Below are positions 28,020 through 38,325 of a stretch of DNA of 64,000 bases, piece after piece. This DNA is from Bradyrhizobium sp. NFR13 (GTDB lineage Bacteria; Pseudomonadota; Alphaproteobacteria; Rhizobiales; Xanthobacteraceae). Location of the stretch: contig NZ_FOTP01000003.1 of the NCBI RefSeq assembly GCF_900114605.1, positions 124,001-188,000 on the forward strand, written 5' to 3'. The notes beneath the pieces are model-generated. The model saw only the letters and a program-made list of their open reading frames with translations. It made no database searches and was not told where the DNA came from. The position numbers were made by a program, and so were the translations under genes. The stretch's first letter is position 1, and each line of letters begins with the position of its first letter.

Positions 28020-29648
28020 GTGGTTGCATCGCTCATCGTGACGTCAATTTCCACCCATGAACTCCCATTTCTGGCGGACGCCACGGCTGCGGCCCCACGC
28101 CCCCGTGACCGGCTTCGGCTATTTTTGGTCGTGGCGGGCGCGATGGCGATCGGCGCGGTCTATGCCGGATGGGCCGGCGAGGATGCCAATTGGGATTGGC
28201 AGAATTATCACGAATACAATGTCTGGGCGTTGCTCAATGGCCGTTACGATCACGATGTAATCCCACCGGGCTTCCAGACCCATTTCAACCCGATCATCTA
28301 CTTCCCCTGGTACTATCTCCGTCACGCGCTGCCCCCGGCTATTGCCGGGATGACCATGGGCGCGGTGCATGGCCTCAACCTCGCGCTGATCTACTGGCTG
28401 TCCCGGATCGTGCTCGGGCAAGCAGCCAATGCGATGACGGTTGTCGCTGCGTTGCTGCTGGCTGCGCTGGGGCCGATGACGCTGTCGGAAGTCGGCACCA
28501 GTTTTTCCGACATTCTCACTGCGATCCCAATTATCGCCGGACTGGCGCTGATACTGGCTGCCGATGAGCCGCGACCGATACGTTACATAGTTGCAGGACT
28601 TTTGGTCGGCCTCGCGCTCGGCTTCAAACTCACCAACATCGTCTTCGCAATTGGCTTGGCGGGCGCCGCACTTGCCGCGGCACGCCCTCTGGTGGCAGTG
28701 ACCTGCCTCGCCATCGGAGGCGCGATCGGCACGATTATGACGGGCGGCGCCTGGAGCCTGATGCTGTGGCGCGAATTCGGCAACCCGTTCTTTCCGCTCC
28801 TGAATAGTCTGTTTCCCTCGCCGGAGATGCGAGAGATTACGCTGCTCGATCGCCAGTTCATTCCGAACGGAATTCTGGATGGCCTAGCCTATCCGTTTCA
28901 TTGGCTCGTCGGGAATTTCCGTAGCTCGGAGCTACCGTTTCGCGACGCACGCTTTGCGATGCTATGCGTGCTGCTTCCGATCGCCTTCATTGCTCAAATG
29001 AAGCACGCGCGCGCTATTTTTTCGCGGCGCGACTTGCAGCTCCTGATCTTCTTTGTCACGTCTTATGCGGTCTGGCTGATTCTGTTCTCGATCCAGCGCT
29101 ATGTCGTCGCACTGGAATTGCTGACCGGGCCACTGATCGTGCTGTTGCTGGTACGCATCGTCACGGCATTCCGCTCGACCGCCCCCACTCATCCTGTCGG
29201 CCGGCACGCAAGCCGCTCGATCTTCATCATTGCAGCGATCACCGCTGCATGGTCGCAGCCAACCGACTGGTGGCGACGACCATGGTCAAATCCATACGCA
29301 CCAATGATTTCATCGCGGCTTTCACAGCCCGCGACCTATCTGTTGCTCGACAAGCCGCTGGCTTTCGTCGCACCGCTCCTGCCTGCTGGATCCCGCTTTT
29401 ACACGATTGCCGATCTCGCTTTGCCGATCCTGCCTGCCGGCAAATACGATAATCGGATCCGAGCGGGCCTGAAGGAGCCGTTGCCCGGCGGCGTGTGGGA
29501 GATGCACATCAAAGGTCGGCCCTTCCGTGCAGAAGCACTGGCTGCCTATGACCTGATGATCGATGCGTCGCAGCCCTGCGTGGAGATCGAAGGTGCCCAA
29601 CTGGGCTCCACCAACGTGGCGTGTCCGTTGCGCTCCACCGGCTCCTGA
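28020..29648 (+). CDS. Multi-span membrane protein, GT-C glycosyltransferase-like
   Basis: 542 residues with about eleven hydrophobic spans and an acidic first periplasmic loop (GEDANWDWQNYHEYN) typical of GT-C glycosyltransferases that use lipid-linked sugars. The C-terminal 120 residues are soluble. I do not recognise a named family; a mannosyl- or arabinosyl-type transferase is only a guess. Start is GTG 28020 or GTG 28038; no ATG is near. It converges on yqgE with a two-base gap, so the two messages overlap. Confidence 0.6.
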   Translation: MVASLIVTSISTHELPFLADATAAAPRPRDRLRLFLVVAGAMAIGAVYAGWAGEDANWDWQNYHEYNVWALLNGRYDHDVIPPGFQTHFNPIIYFPWYYLRHALPPAIAGMTMGAVHGLNLALIYWLSRIVLGQAANAMTVVAALLLAALGPMTLSEVGTSFSDILTAIPIIAGLALILAADEPRPIRYIVAGLLVGLALGFKLTNIVFAIGLAGAALAAARPLVAVTCLAIGGAIGTIMTGGAWSLMLWREFGNPFFPLLNSLFPSPEMREITLLDRQFIPNGILDGLAYPFHWLVGNFRSSELPFRDARFAMLCVLLPIAFIAQMKHARAIFSRRDLQLLIFFVTSYAVWLILFSIQRYVVALELLTGPLIVLLLVRIVTAFRSTAPTHPVGRHASRSIFIIAAITAAWSQPTDWWRRPWSNPYAPMISSRLSQPATYLLLDKPLAFVAPLLPAGSRFYTIADLALPILPAGKYDNRIRAGLKEPLPGGVWEMHIKGRPFRAEALAAYDLMIDASQPCVEIEGAQLGSTNVACPLRSTGS

Positions 29649-29650
29649 CG

Positions 29651-30289
29651 TCAGGCGTGCCCGGCCTCGGCCGACAACATTCCCGGGGCGATCCCGATCT
29701 TCTGCAGTGCGCGAAGATACTTCTCCTCGACATCACCGCCGAAGATGAGGTCTTCATCAGCCGCGCAATGCAGCCAGCCATTGCCCTGGATTTCATCTTC
29801 CAGCTGGCCCGGCGCCCAGCCGGCATAGCCGAGCGCAAGGATCGCATGCTTGGGTCCACCACCATTGGCGATGGCGCGCAGGATATCCACGGTCGCAGTG
29901 AGACAAACGCCATCGTCGATCGGCAGCGTCGCGTCCTTGATAAAGAAATCGCTGGAATGCAACACGAAACCGCGGCCGGTCTCGACCGGGCCCCCCTTCA
30001 GCACTTTCATGCTTTCGGCGCTTTCCGGGAGCTTGATGCCGTCGGACTTTTCGATGATGTCCAGTTGAACCAGCAATTCGGGAAAATCGATGCTCCCCGC
30101 AGGCCGATTGACGATGATGCCCATGGCACCTTCCGACGAATGCGCGCAGACGTAAATCACCGAACGGGCGAAGCGCTCGTCTTCCATCACAGGCATAGCG
30201 ATCAGCAACTGCCCGTCGAGGTAGTTGCCGGTGTCGCCGGCGCCGGATTTCGCGCGGCTTTTCCGGGGGCGCTTGCGAGTGGGTTCCAT
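29651..30289 (-). CDS. YqgE/AlgH family protein (DUF179)
   Basis: 212 residues. The motifs [28 protein letters not shown] and GGPVE identify YqgE/AlgH, a conserved bacterial family without a proved activity. An N-terminal basic tail ([11 protein letters not shown]) is extra. ATG 30289 is used; the open frame extends further upstream but without similarity. Divergent from the DsbD-like gene. Confidence 0.9.
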   Translation of the reverse strand: MEPTRKRPRKSRAKSGAGDTGNYLDGQLLIAMPVMEDERFARSVIYVCAHSSEGAMGIIVNRPAGSIDFPELLVQLDIIEKSDGIKLPESAESMKVLKGGPVETGRGFVLHSSDFFIKDATLPIDDGVCLTATVDILRAIANGGGPKHAILALGYAGWAPGQLEDEIQGNGWLHCAADEDLIFGGDVEEKYLRALQKIGIAPGMLSAEAGHA

Positions 30290-30443
30290 CAGCAAACCGC
30301 TCTCATTTCGTTGCCTATCCTGATATTGGGTCTGGGTTCTGTCAATCAGCCTTCCGCAACGCATACGAAAACCGGATCACAAGCAGTTCAATAGCTTAAG
30401 ACAGGTTTGGCTTTATGACAGGCCCACCCTGTAAGGACGCCCG

Positions 30444-31271
30444 ATGACCGCATCTGTTCCGCACCACATTGTCGCTGTCTGCGCCGCGGGCCTGCTCCTC
30501 ACCTGCAGCGCGCAGGCGGAGGACACCTCACCTTGGCAGATAGACAGTCATTCGCAGATCAGGCTTGTGGCAGGCTCGCGTAGCGGGCCGGTAATGCTGG
30601 GAGGCATCGCGATCCAGCTCCAGCCCGGCTGGCACACCTATTGGCGGAATCCCGGTGATTCCGGGGTACCGCCCCGCTTCGATTTCTCCAAATCGGAGAA
30701 CCTGGATACCGTCACCATCCTTTGGCCGGCGCCGAAAAAATTCGAGGATGGCGCCGGGGGCCTGTCGTTGGGCTATGTGAAACAGGTGGTGCTGCCGATG
30801 CGGGTGATCGCCAAGGACCCCGGCAAGCCGGTGATTCTCCGTGCGGCGATCAATTACGCGGTCTGCGACAAGCTGTGCATTCCGGTCGACGCCAATGCCG
30901 AACTCGCTTTTACCAGCGTGGCCAGCACTGAAGACGGCGCGCTGACGGCCGCCCTCGACACTGTTCCGAAGCCGGCAACGATGGGCGACGCCAATCCGCT
31001 GACGGTCCGCGACATCAAGCGCGAGGGCAAGAATGTGTTCGTCGACGTGGTTGCGCCGGAAGGCAGCGAGCCCAACCTGTTCGTCGAGGGGCCGACGCCG
31101 GAATGGGCGCTGCCGATCCCCAAACTGGACGCTAAAAGCCCGCCAGGCGTGAAGCGCTTCAGCTTCGAACTCGACGGCGTACCGCCCGGCGCCACGACCG
31201 ACGGCGCAGCCCTGAAACTGACGCTGGTCGGCAGCGACCGGGCGTATGAATTCAACGTCAACCTGCCCTGA
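30444..31271 (+). CDS. DsbD alpha-like secreted protein
   Basis: 275 residues with a signal peptide (cleavage near AQAE, about 26). The mature part matches the N-terminal domain of protein-disulfide reductases DsbD/ScsB: GIAIQLQPGWHTYWRNPGDSG and the Cys pair in VCDKLCIP, which normally exchanges electrons with periplasmic partners. There is no transmembrane or thioredoxin domain, so it must work with a separate membrane partner or have another role. It stands alone on the + strand. Confidence 0.82.
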   Translation: MTASVPHHIVAVCAAGLLLTCSAQAEDTSPWQIDSHSQIRLVAGSRSGPVMLGGIAIQLQPGWHTYWRNPGDSGVPPRFDFSKSENLDTVTILWPAPKKFEDGAGGLSLGYVKQVVLPMRVIAKDPGKPVILRAAINYAVCDKLCIPVDANAELAFTSVASTEDGALTAALDTVPKPATMGDANPLTVRDIKREGKNVFVDVVAPEGSEPNLFVEGPTPEWALPIPKLDAKSPPGVKRFSFELDGVPPGATTDGAALKLTLVGSDRAYEFNVNLP

Positions 31272-31385
31272 TACCGCTGGCACGTGACCTGTTGCACGCG
31301 ACCTGCACGTCTCCATCCAACCGGATGTTAACGACTGCTTGCTACGCCGGACCACTGCCGCGCACCTGCGGCTGAGGACCTTGTC

Positions 31386-32762
31386 GTGGCCGTGATGGAC
31401 GCAAACTCCGCACCCGCAACCGCGCCCACCGGCCTCAAGGCCAGGCTGCGCGCGCTGTTCACCGGCTCAGGCGAAGCCTCGCTGACGCGCCGCCTCGCCG
31501 GCACCATCTTCCTCATTCGCGTCATTTCCGCCGGGCTCGCTTACTTCTCGCAGATCCTGCTGGCGCGCTGGATGGGCACGTCGGATTACGGCATCTATGT
31601 CTATGTCTGGACCTGGGTGCTGCTGCTCGGCTCGATGATGGATTTCGGCATCGCCGCTTCAGCCCAGAAGATCATCCCGGAATATCGCGCCAGCGGCGAC
31701 CACGCGCGGCTGCGCGGCTTTCTCTCGGGCAGCCGCTGGATGACCGGCATCGTCTCGGTGATGGTCTCGCTGCTGCTCGCTGGTCTCGTCAAACTGATCT
31801 CGCCGTGGATCGACGCCGACACCGTGGTACCGCTCTATCTTGGCTGCCTGACACTGCCGGCCTTCGTCGTTGCCAACACGCAGGATGGTATCGCGCGCTC
31901 GCATGACTGGATGCGCCTCGGCCTGATGCCGCAATTCATCATCCGTCAGGCGCTCATCATCGGCTTCACCGCCGGCGCCTTCGCCCTGGGCTTCAAGCTT
32001 GGTGCGACCATCGCAATGCTCGCCAGCGTCGCGGCCGTCTGGGTCGCGATGATCGGCCAGATGATTGTGCTCAATCGCCGGCTCGCGGCGCATATCGAGC
32101 CTGGCCCGAAGGCCTATGACTATCGTGGCTGGCTCGCAGTATCGCTGCCCATCCTGCTGGTCGAGAGCTTCTATCTGCTGCTGTCCTACACCGACGTGCT
32201 GGTGCTGCAGCAGTTCGTCTCATCCGACGAGGTCGGAGTGTATTTCGCTGTGGTGAAGACCCTGGCGCTGGTGTCGTTCATTCATTACGCCATGTCGGCA
32301 ACCACGGCGCATCGCTTTACCGAATATCACGCGGCTGGCGACAAGGATCGACTTGCCGCTTACGTCACCCATGCGATCAAATGGACGTTCTGGCCCTCGC
32401 TCGCGGCGACGCTGATCCTGCTCGCTTTGGGCAAGCCGTTGCTGTGGCTGTTCGGTCCGCAATTCACCAGCGGTTACGACATCATGTTCATCGCAGCCAT
32501 CGGTCTTGTGGTGCGGGCCGCTATCGGTCCGGTGGAGCGGCTGCTCAACATGCTCGGCCACCAGCACATTTGCGCCGTGGCCTACGCGTCGGCTTTCGTC
32601 ATGAACCTGGCGCTGTGTCTCGTGCTGGTGCCGAAATTCGGCGGCCACGGCGCCGCCGCGGCGACGTCGATCGCGCTGACATTCGAGACGATCCTGTTGT
32701 TCTGGATCGTTCGCCAGCGCCTCGGGCTGCATGTGCTCGCCTTCGGGAAACAAGGCGCCTAA
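31386..32762 (+). CDS. Polysaccharide flippase-like membrane protein (Wzx/MOP superfamily)
   Basis: 458 residues with about twelve to fourteen membrane spans; typical starts such as RRLAGTIFLIRVISAGLAYFSQILLARWMG followed by DYGIYVYVWTW match the polysaccharide-biosynthesis branch of the MOP exporters. It likely flips lipid-linked sugar chains. GTG 31386 has GAGGA seven bases upstream, favouring it over ATG 31395. No glycosyltransferase cluster is adjacent, which is unusual for a Wzx. The GT-C-like gene lies 1.7 kb upstream. Confidence 0.85.
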   Translation: MAVMDANSAPATAPTGLKARLRALFTGSGEASLTRRLAGTIFLIRVISAGLAYFSQILLARWMGTSDYGIYVYVWTWVLLLGSMMDFGIAASAQKIIPEYRASGDHARLRGFLSGSRWMTGIVSVMVSLLLAGLVKLISPWIDADTVVPLYLGCLTLPAFVVANTQDGIARSHDWMRLGLMPQFIIRQALIIGFTAGAFALGFKLGATIAMLASVAAVWVAMIGQMIVLNRRLAAHIEPGPKAYDYRGWLAVSLPILLVESFYLLLSYTDVLVLQQFVSSDEVGVYFAVVKTLALVSFIHYAMSATTAHRFTEYHAAGDKDRLAAYVTHAIKWTFWPSLAATLILLALGKPLLWLFGPQFTSGYDIMFIAAIGLVVRAAIGPVERLLNMLGHQHICAVAYASAFVMNLALCLVLVPKFGGHGAAAATSIALTFETILLFWIVRQRLGLHVLAFGKQGA

Positions 32763-32764
32763 CA

Positions 32765-32791
32765 ACCTCCTCCTGCAAGGCAGGAGGAGGT
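32765..32791. terminator. Hairpin between converging flippase and bdhA genes
   Basis: A perfect 12-bp stem ACCTCCTCCTGC / GCAGGAGGAGGT with an AAG loop in the 41-base gap between two converging genes. T-runs are lacking, so it is a likely but weak bidirectional terminator. Confidence 0.55.
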
Positions 32792-32803
32792 CAGGAAGCA
32801 AAC

Positions 32804-33592
32804 TTATTCAGCCGTCCAGCCACCGTCGATCGACAGGTTGGTGCCCGTGATCTGCGCCGCATCGTCGCCGCACAGGAACAGGGCCAATGCCGCAACCTGT
32901 TCGGAGGTCACGAATTCCTTGGTCGGCTGCGCTTCGAGCAGAACGTCGTTGATGACTTGCTCTTTCGTCAGTCCCCGCGCCTTCATCGTGTCGGGAATCT
33001 GTTTTTCAACCAGCGGCGTCCAGACATAGCCGGGCGAAATGCAATTACAGGTGATTTTGTGGGTGGCGACTTCCAGTGCCACGGTCTTGGTCAGGCCGGC
33101 GATGCCGTGCTTGGCAGAGACATAGGCCGACTTGAATGGCGAGGCGACCAACGAATGCGCCGAGGCGGTGTTGATGATGCGCCCCCAGCCGCGCTTCTTC
33201 ATGCCGGGCACGGCGGCGCGGATGCCGTGGAAGGCCGAGGAGAGATTGATGGCGATGATCGCGTCCCACTTCTCGATCGGGAACTCCTCGATCGGAGATA
33301 CGAACTGGATGCCCGCATTGTTGACGAGAATATCGACCGATCCATAGGTCTTCTCGCCGAGCGCGATCATTTCGGCAATTTCGGCCGGCTTGGTCATGTC
33401 GGCCGGCGAATGGATCGCCTTGACCTTGAAATCGCTCTCGATCGCCGCGCGTTCCTTCTCGATATCAGCAGGCGCGCCCATGCCGTTGATGACGATATTG
33501 GCGCCAGCGCTTGCGAAAGCGCGCGCATAAGCGAGGCCGATGCCGCTGGTCGATCCGGTGACGACGGCGGTCTTGCCGGTGAGATTAGCCAT
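32804..33592 (-). CDS. bdhA: 3-hydroxybutyrate dehydrogenase (SDR family)
   Basis: 262 residues. Cofactor motif TGSTSGIG at the start, NNAG near residue 90, catalytic Ser-Tyr-Lys set in NTASAHSLVASPFKSAYVSAK, and the family-typical C-terminus ITGTNLSIDGGWTAE. It oxidises D-3-hydroxybutyrate to acetoacetate in polyhydroxybutyrate use. Its start overlaps the stop of the preceding patatin gene by one base (TAATG), so the two are translated together. Confidence 0.92.
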   Translation of the reverse strand: MANLTGKTAVVTGSTSGIGLAYARAFASAGANIVINGMGAPADIEKERAAIESDFKVKAIHSPADMTKPAEIAEMIALGEKTYGSVDILVNNAGIQFVSPIEEFPIEKWDAIIAINLSSAFHGIRAAVPGMKKRGWGRIINTASAHSLVASPFKSAYVSAKHGIAGLTKTVALEVATHKITCNCISPGYVWTPLVEKQIPDTMKARGLTKEQVINDVLLEAQPTKEFVTSEQVAALALFLCGDDAAQITGTNLSIDGGWTAE

Positions 33593-34788
33593 TACTTGCT
33601 CCTGTTGGACGTCAACTGCTGCGGAAGATCATTGTAGTCGTCGGCGGTGAGCGCATGGGTCACCATCGACTCATCGGATTGTGGCCGCTCGAACCAATCC
33701 TTGTGCCGCATCGAGAGGAATACGTCGCGCTCGCCGGCATTCCAGTGTTCGACCATACCGATGCGTGAGAAATTGTAGTCCTTCGACGACGACTCGTAAT
33801 TCTTGCTCGTATAGATCAGATGCACCACCGTGACGGTATTTTCCTTCGCAGCTTCCGACAACAGCGCCACTCCAGGATCCCGCTTCAGTTCCGCCGGCAA
33901 TTTGCCAATCAGATCACGCAGTGCCTTGCGGATGTTGTGGATCTTCTTGTTTTTGTCGGTATTCATGCGGGTGCGGCTGGAATAGCGAATGTCCTTTTCG
34001 CGTTCCTGCGCTTCCAGGATCGATTGCGGCAATGGCCCGCGCGCGCTGAACAGATCGACCTGGAAGATCAGCAGATCGCTGGTGACGTCATCCAGCACGA
34101 AATCCAGCGGAGTGTTTGAGGCGATGCCGCCATCCCAGAAATGCTCGCCATCGATCACGATCGACGGAAAGCCCGGCGGCAACGCGCCGGAGGCCATGAT
34201 GTGTTCGGGCTCGATCCTTTTGCGATCTTTCTTGAACAGCGTGTTGTCAAAATAAGTGAAGTTGCCGGTGGTCACGCTCACGGCGCCAACGCTTAGCCGG
34301 GTCTTACAATCGTTGAGACGATCAAAGTCGACCAGCCGTTCCAACGTCGCCTTCAGCGGCGCGGTGTCGTAATAGCTCTGCGACTGGGGGCTGCCGGGCG
34401 GCCACAGTGGCGCGGGCGGAATCCGCGGGACAAAAAAACCTGGCACGCCGAATGTGGCAATGACAGCGGCGCCGGCCTCGTAGAAATAAGAGCGCGCACG
34501 GTCATCCGTCAGCATCGGGCTCCAGGGAACCGGCGATGCCGCCATCTCCCAGAATTCCTTGAGCTTGCCAATCCGCTTGTCGCGCTCATTGCCCGCGATG
34601 ATCGCCGCGTTGATGGCGCCGATGGAGATGCCAGCCACCCATTCCGGCTCGAAATCGTGGTGACACAGCGCCTCATAGGCGCCGGCCTGATAGGAGCCGA
34701 GCGCGCCGCCCCCTTGCAGGACCAGCACGCGCTTGGCTTCGGCGGGTTTGCTGGCAGCGCTGGATTGAGGCTGATCGGACATATCCAT
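33592..34788 (-). CDS. Patatin-like phospholipase with DUF3734 C-terminus
   Basis: 398 residues. Oxyanion loop GGGALGSYQAG and nucleophile GISIGAINA give the serine of a Ser-Asp dyad; the Asp is in WDGGIASNTPLD near the middle. The C-terminal third matches the DUF3734 extension of bacterial patatins. ATG 34788 (MDMSDQ) is chosen; ATG 34782 is possible. It precedes bdhA in a coupled pair, suggesting a role in polyhydroxybutyrate or lipid turnover. Confidence 0.87.
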   Translation of the reverse strand: MDMSDQPQSSAASKPAEAKRVLVLQGGGALGSYQAGAYEALCHHDFEPEWVAGISIGAINAAIIAGNERDKRIGKLKEFWEMAASPVPWSPMLTDDRARSYFYEAGAAVIATFGVPGFFVPRIPPAPLWPPGSPQSQSYYDTAPLKATLERLVDFDRLNDCKTRLSVGAVSVTTGNFTYFDNTLFKKDRKRIEPEHIMASGALPPGFPSIVIDGEHFWDGGIASNTPLDFVLDDVTSDLLIFQVDLFSARGPLPQSILEAQEREKDIRYSSRTRMNTDKNKKIHNIRKALRDLIGKLPAELKRDPGVALLSEAAKENTVTVVHLIYTSKNYESSSKDYNFSRIGMVEHWNAGERDVFLSMRHKDWFERPQSDESMVTHALTADDYNDLPQQLTSNRSK

Positions 34789-34898
34789 GAGACCACTCGA
34801 TCCTGTCGGCGACGGGAACCTTACCGTGGCGTCCCCTTGCCGCGGCGTCAATCACGGATGGTGCGAAGCACCATCACGCTTCAGCTATCCTGAATGGC

Positions 34899-35408
34899 CT
34901 ATTTGGAATCCGTCGAAGCCAGGATCATGGTCCAGAACACCTTGTATTTGGTGTTGGGAGCATAAATCGCCGCGATGCCCAGTTTTGTGACACCGGACTT
35001 CAGCATATTGGCCCGGTGCGGCGGCGAGTCCCGCCAGCCAGAGAAAGCTTCTGCCATGGTGTGATAGCCGGCCGAGACGTTCTCGACCGCCAGGGTCGCC
35101 GGATAGCCGCCCGCATTCAGGCGCTTGGCCAACGGCGCCTTGACATCGTGGTCGAGCTTGTTCCGTTTCGCCATGGCGGTGGATTGGTCTTCTGCCAGCG
35201 TCATCAATGCGGGATCGACCACAACCGGGCCGAGACCGTTGTTCTGCCGGTACAGCGAGATCATCGAGGCTGCGGCCACCGGATCAAGCTTGGCGCCCCC
35301 ATTGGCCATACTGAGATACATGGTGGGCTGGTCCGGCAGAGTATCGACGGTCCCCGCGCACCCTGCCAGCAACAGAAATCCCAGACTGGCCAGAGCCACC
35401 CGCTTCAT
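34899..35408 (-). CDS. CAP/SCP-domain lipoprotein
   Basis: 169 residues. Lipobox LLAGC (Cys near residue 17) gives a lipoprotein. The CAP fold residues are present: His in KLDHD, Glu in AVENVSAGY and the PPHRANML motif near residue 130. CAP proteins in bacteria have no agreed activity. It lies 84 bases downstream of cysA on the same strand but may have its own promoter. Confidence 0.87.
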   Translation of the reverse strand: MKRVALASLGFLLLAGCAGTVDTLPDQPTMYLSMANGGAKLDPVAAASMISLYRQNNGLGPVVVDPALMTLAEDQSTAMAKRNKLDHDVKAPLAKRLNAGGYPATLAVENVSAGYHTMAEAFSGWRDSPPHRANMLKSGVTKLGIAAIYAPNTKYKVFWTMILASTDSK

Positions 35409-35492
35409 CGGCTATCCCCCAAATCAAGGGGCCGTTGTTGCACACCAACCGTGGCTGAAAGGTGAACGGACGGGATTTTTAGAAAGCGCCAG

Positions 35493-36533
35493 TCACTCCT
35501 GGCCGGCAAATATCCGGTAGCGCCGTGGCTGCAGGCTGATTGCATCGCCCGCGGTGAGCGGGCGGTCGCGCGGGGCATCGATCTCCACCAGCGTATCGTC
35601 GCCAGACAGCGCGATGTCGGCGCGCTGGATCGGACCAAAGGTGCGGACGCGGCGCACGGTGCCTTCGAGGGCCCCCTCGCCGACCGGACCGATCTGCATA
35701 TCGTGACGACGAACAAACAGTTTCGAGGGACCGACGGCACCACCCGCGTCGATGTTAAGCGGGCGATGGCCGAGCTTCACCTGACCGCCACTTACATCGA
35801 CCGGAAGCACGATCGACTCGCCTATGAACGAGTGAACGAAAGCCGTCGCCGGATTATCGTAAACGTCACCAGGCGTGCCGATCTGTTCGATCTTGCCCTT
35901 GTCCATCACCACCACGCGGTTGGCGACTTCGAGCGCCTCCTCCTGATCATGTGTGACGAAGATCGAGGTCACGTGGATTTCCTCGTGCAACGTGCGCAGC
36001 CACTGCCGCAACTCCTTGCGGACCTTGGCATCGAGCGCACCGAACGGCTCGTCGAGCAGCAGAATGCGCGGCTCGATCGCGAGCGCGCGGGCCAGCGCAA
36101 TACGCTGCCGCTGGCCACCCGAGAGCTGGCTGGGATAACGATTGGCGAGCCAGTCGAGCTGCACGAGATCGAGAAGCTCCTTCACGCGCGCGCGGATCTG
36201 TGCCTCACTCTTGCGCACCGCGCGCGGCTGCACGCGCAGGCCGAAGGCTACATTCTCGAACACGCTCATATGGCGGAACAACGCATAATGCTGAAACACG
36301 AAACCGACGTGACGCTCGCCGGCGCCACGCGCCAATGCGTTCTCGCCGTCGAACGAGACCTCGCCGGCATCCGGCCAGTCGAGCCCGGCGATGATGCGCA
36401 GCAACGACGTCTTGCCGGAACCGGACGGTCCGAGCAGCGCGAGCAATTCACCATCCGCGACCCGGAGGTCGACATTATCCAGCGCCTTGAAGGCACCGTA
36501 CTGCTTTACGATATTGCGAACTTCAATCGTCAC
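35493..36533 (-). CDS. cysA: Sulfate/thiosulfate ABC transporter ATPase CysA
   Basis: 346 residues. Walker [10 protein letters not shown] (about 36-44), signature LSGGQRQR, Walker [13 protein letters not shown] and switch region VTHDQEEA; the C-terminal TOBE-like domain is typical of CysA. It energises the membrane proteins CysT and CysW. Its start overlaps cysW by 11 bases. It is the only CysA-type ATPase in the window, yet two sets of permeases and binding proteins are present. Confidence 0.95.
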   Translation of the reverse strand: MTIEVRNIVKQYGAFKALDNVDLRVADGELLALLGPSGSGKTSLLRIIAGLDWPDAGEVSFDGENALARGAGERHVGFVFQHYALFRHMSVFENVAFGLRVQPRAVRKSEAQIRARVKELLDLVQLDWLANRYPSQLSGGQRQRIALARALAIEPRILLLDEPFGALDAKVRKELRQWLRTLHEEIHVTSIFVTHDQEEALEVANRVVVMDKGKIEQIGTPGDVYDNPATAFVHSFIGESIVLPVDVSGGQVKLGHRPLNIDAGGAVGPSKLFVRRHDMQIGPVGEGALEGTVRRVRTFGPIQRADIALSGDDTLVEIDAPRDRPLTAGDAISLQPRRYRIFAGQE

Positions 36534-37416
36534 GGGGCAGCTGTCCTTCTTCGATCTGGCCTTCGAGGATGGTCTTTGCGATCAGCGTCAAGAGCGCCAG
36601 CAGAGCCAGCAATGACGCGATCGCGAACGACGCCACCAGTTGATATTCGTTATACAGGATTTCCACCAGCAGCGGCATGGTGTTGGTCTCACCGCGAATG
36701 TGACCCGACACCACCGAAACCGCGCCAAACTCACCCATTGCCCGCGCATTACACAACAGTACGCCGTAGAGCAGGCCCCATTTGATGTTGGGGAGCGTCA
36801 CCACAACAAAGGTACGCCAGCCACTTGCCCCCAGCGAGATCGCAGCCTCTTCCTCTTGCGATCCCTGCTCCTGCATCAGCGGTATCAGCTCCCGGGCGAC
36901 GAACGGGAAGGTGACGAAGGTGGTCGCCAGCACGATAGCCGGCACGGCAAACAGAATGTTGATGCCATGCGACATCAGCCATGGCCCAAAGAAACCCTGC
37001 GCACCAAACAGCAGCACGAATACCAGACCGGAGATAACGGGGCTGACCGAGAACGGCAGATCGATCAGGGTGACCAACAAGGTCTTGCCCCTGAATTCGA
37101 ATTTGGCCACCGCCCAGGCGGCGGCAACGCCGAATACCAGATTGAGGCTGACCGAGATCACCGCTGTGATCAGCGTCAGCCAGATTGCCGAGAGCGCCTC
37201 GGAATCTGCCAAGGCCGCCAAATAGAACCCGACGCCCTTGGACAATGCCTCCGAGAATACCAAGATCAGCGGCAGGACCACGAACACTGTCAGGAACATC
37301 ACTGCGACACCAATAATGATGCCGCGCACGAGCCATGGCTCGGTATGCAGGTCCTGTCGTGCCACGGACTGGGCGCGCTCCACGGTGACTGGCGAATTGA
37401 TAATTGTAATGGTCAT
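36523..37416 (-). CDS. cysW: Sulfate ABC transporter permease CysW (first copy)
   Basis: 297 residues, six membrane spans. The conserved coupling loop [27 protein letters not shown] is the EAA motif that docks onto the ATPase. Lies between cysT and cysA in the order sbp-cysT-cysW-cysA on the - strand. A second cysW lies at 45.7 kb. Confidence 0.94.
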   Translation of the reverse strand: MTITIINSPVTVERAQSVARQDLHTEPWLVRGIIIGVAVMFLTVFVVLPLILVFSEALSKGVGFYLAALADSEALSAIWLTLITAVISVSLNLVFGVAAAWAVAKFEFRGKTLLVTLIDLPFSVSPVISGLVFVLLFGAQGFFGPWLMSHGINILFAVPAIVLATTFVTFPFVARELIPLMQEQGSQEEEAAISLGASGWRTFVVVTLPNIKWGLLYGVLLCNARAMGEFGAVSVVSGHIRGETNTMPLLVEILYNEYQLVASFAIASLLALLALLTLIAKTILEGQIEEGQLPRDD

Positions 37417-37422
37417 GTCAGG

Positions 37423-38259
37423 TCAACTCACTGCCAGCGCGCGGGTCTGCGCCCAGCGCTGCAACCGATTGAGCAGGAAGATGATCAGGAATGAGAAGAC
37501 CAGCATCACTACCGCGATCGCCGTCGCATCGGCATAGCGGAATTCCGACAGCCGGATGACGATCAAGAGCGGCGCAATCTCCGACACATTTGGAAGGTTG
37601 CCGGCGATGAAGATCACGGAGCCATATTCGCCAACAGCGCGGGCAAACGCCAGCGCGAAGCCGGTGAGAATGGCCGGCGTGAGGCTGGGTATGATGACGC
37701 GGGTGATGGTCTGCCAGCGAGAGGCACCGAGACAGGCAGCGGCCTCTTCGATCTCGACATCGAGGTCGATCAGCACCGGCTGCACGGTCCGCACCACGAA
37801 GGGAATGCCAATGAAAACCATCGCCAGGAAAATTCCGAGCGGCGTGAACGCCACCTTGATGCCGAGTGACGCCAGCGGCGCGCCGAGCCATCCGTTTTGC
37901 GCGAACAATGTCGTCAACGCGATGCCTGCCACTGCAGTGGGCAGGGCGAACGGAATATCGACAATGGCATCGAACAACCGGCGACCGGGAAACCGGTACC
38001 GCACCAAGGCCCAGACGATAATCAGGCCAGCGACCAGATTGACCACCGCAGCCGCGAAGGCCAATCCGAACGAGATTCTGAGTGCGTGTAACGTGCGGTT
38101 GCTGGTGACGGTATCGAGGAATTGCGAGAGGCTGAGATCCGCTGTCTTGACGAACAACCCCGCCAGCGGAATCAAAATCAAAAGCGACAGCCATGTCAGG
38201 GTCAGGCCCATGCTCAGGCCGAACCCCGGCAACGCACTTCGTTTAGGTGCCGCGCTCAC
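37423..38259 (-). CDS. cysT: Sulfate ABC transporter permease CysT (first copy)
   Basis: 278 residues, six spans, with the EAA loop DVEIEEAAACLGASRWQTI and the typical segment DIPFALPTAVAG. Six bases separate it from cysW. It forms the transmembrane channel with CysW for sulfate and thiosulfate. Upstream is the binding-protein gene, 66 bases away. Confidence 0.94.
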   Translation of the reverse strand: MSAAPKRSALPGFGLSMGLTLTWLSLLILIPLAGLFVKTADLSLSQFLDTVTSNRTLHALRISFGLAFAAAVVNLVAGLIIVWALVRYRFPGRRLFDAIVDIPFALPTAVAGIALTTLFAQNGWLGAPLASLGIKVAFTPLGIFLAMVFIGIPFVVRTVQPVLIDLDVEIEEAAACLGASRWQTITRVIIPSLTPAILTGFALAFARAVGEYGSVIFIAGNLPNVSEIAPLLIVIRLSEFRYADATAIAVVMLVFSFLIIFLLNRLQRWAQTRALAVS

Positions 38260-38325
38260 AATGTCCCCTTGCTTTGGTAAAAGCGCCAGACCGGCGTACC
38301 GGTCTGGGTGTTTCGCTGCGAACGG

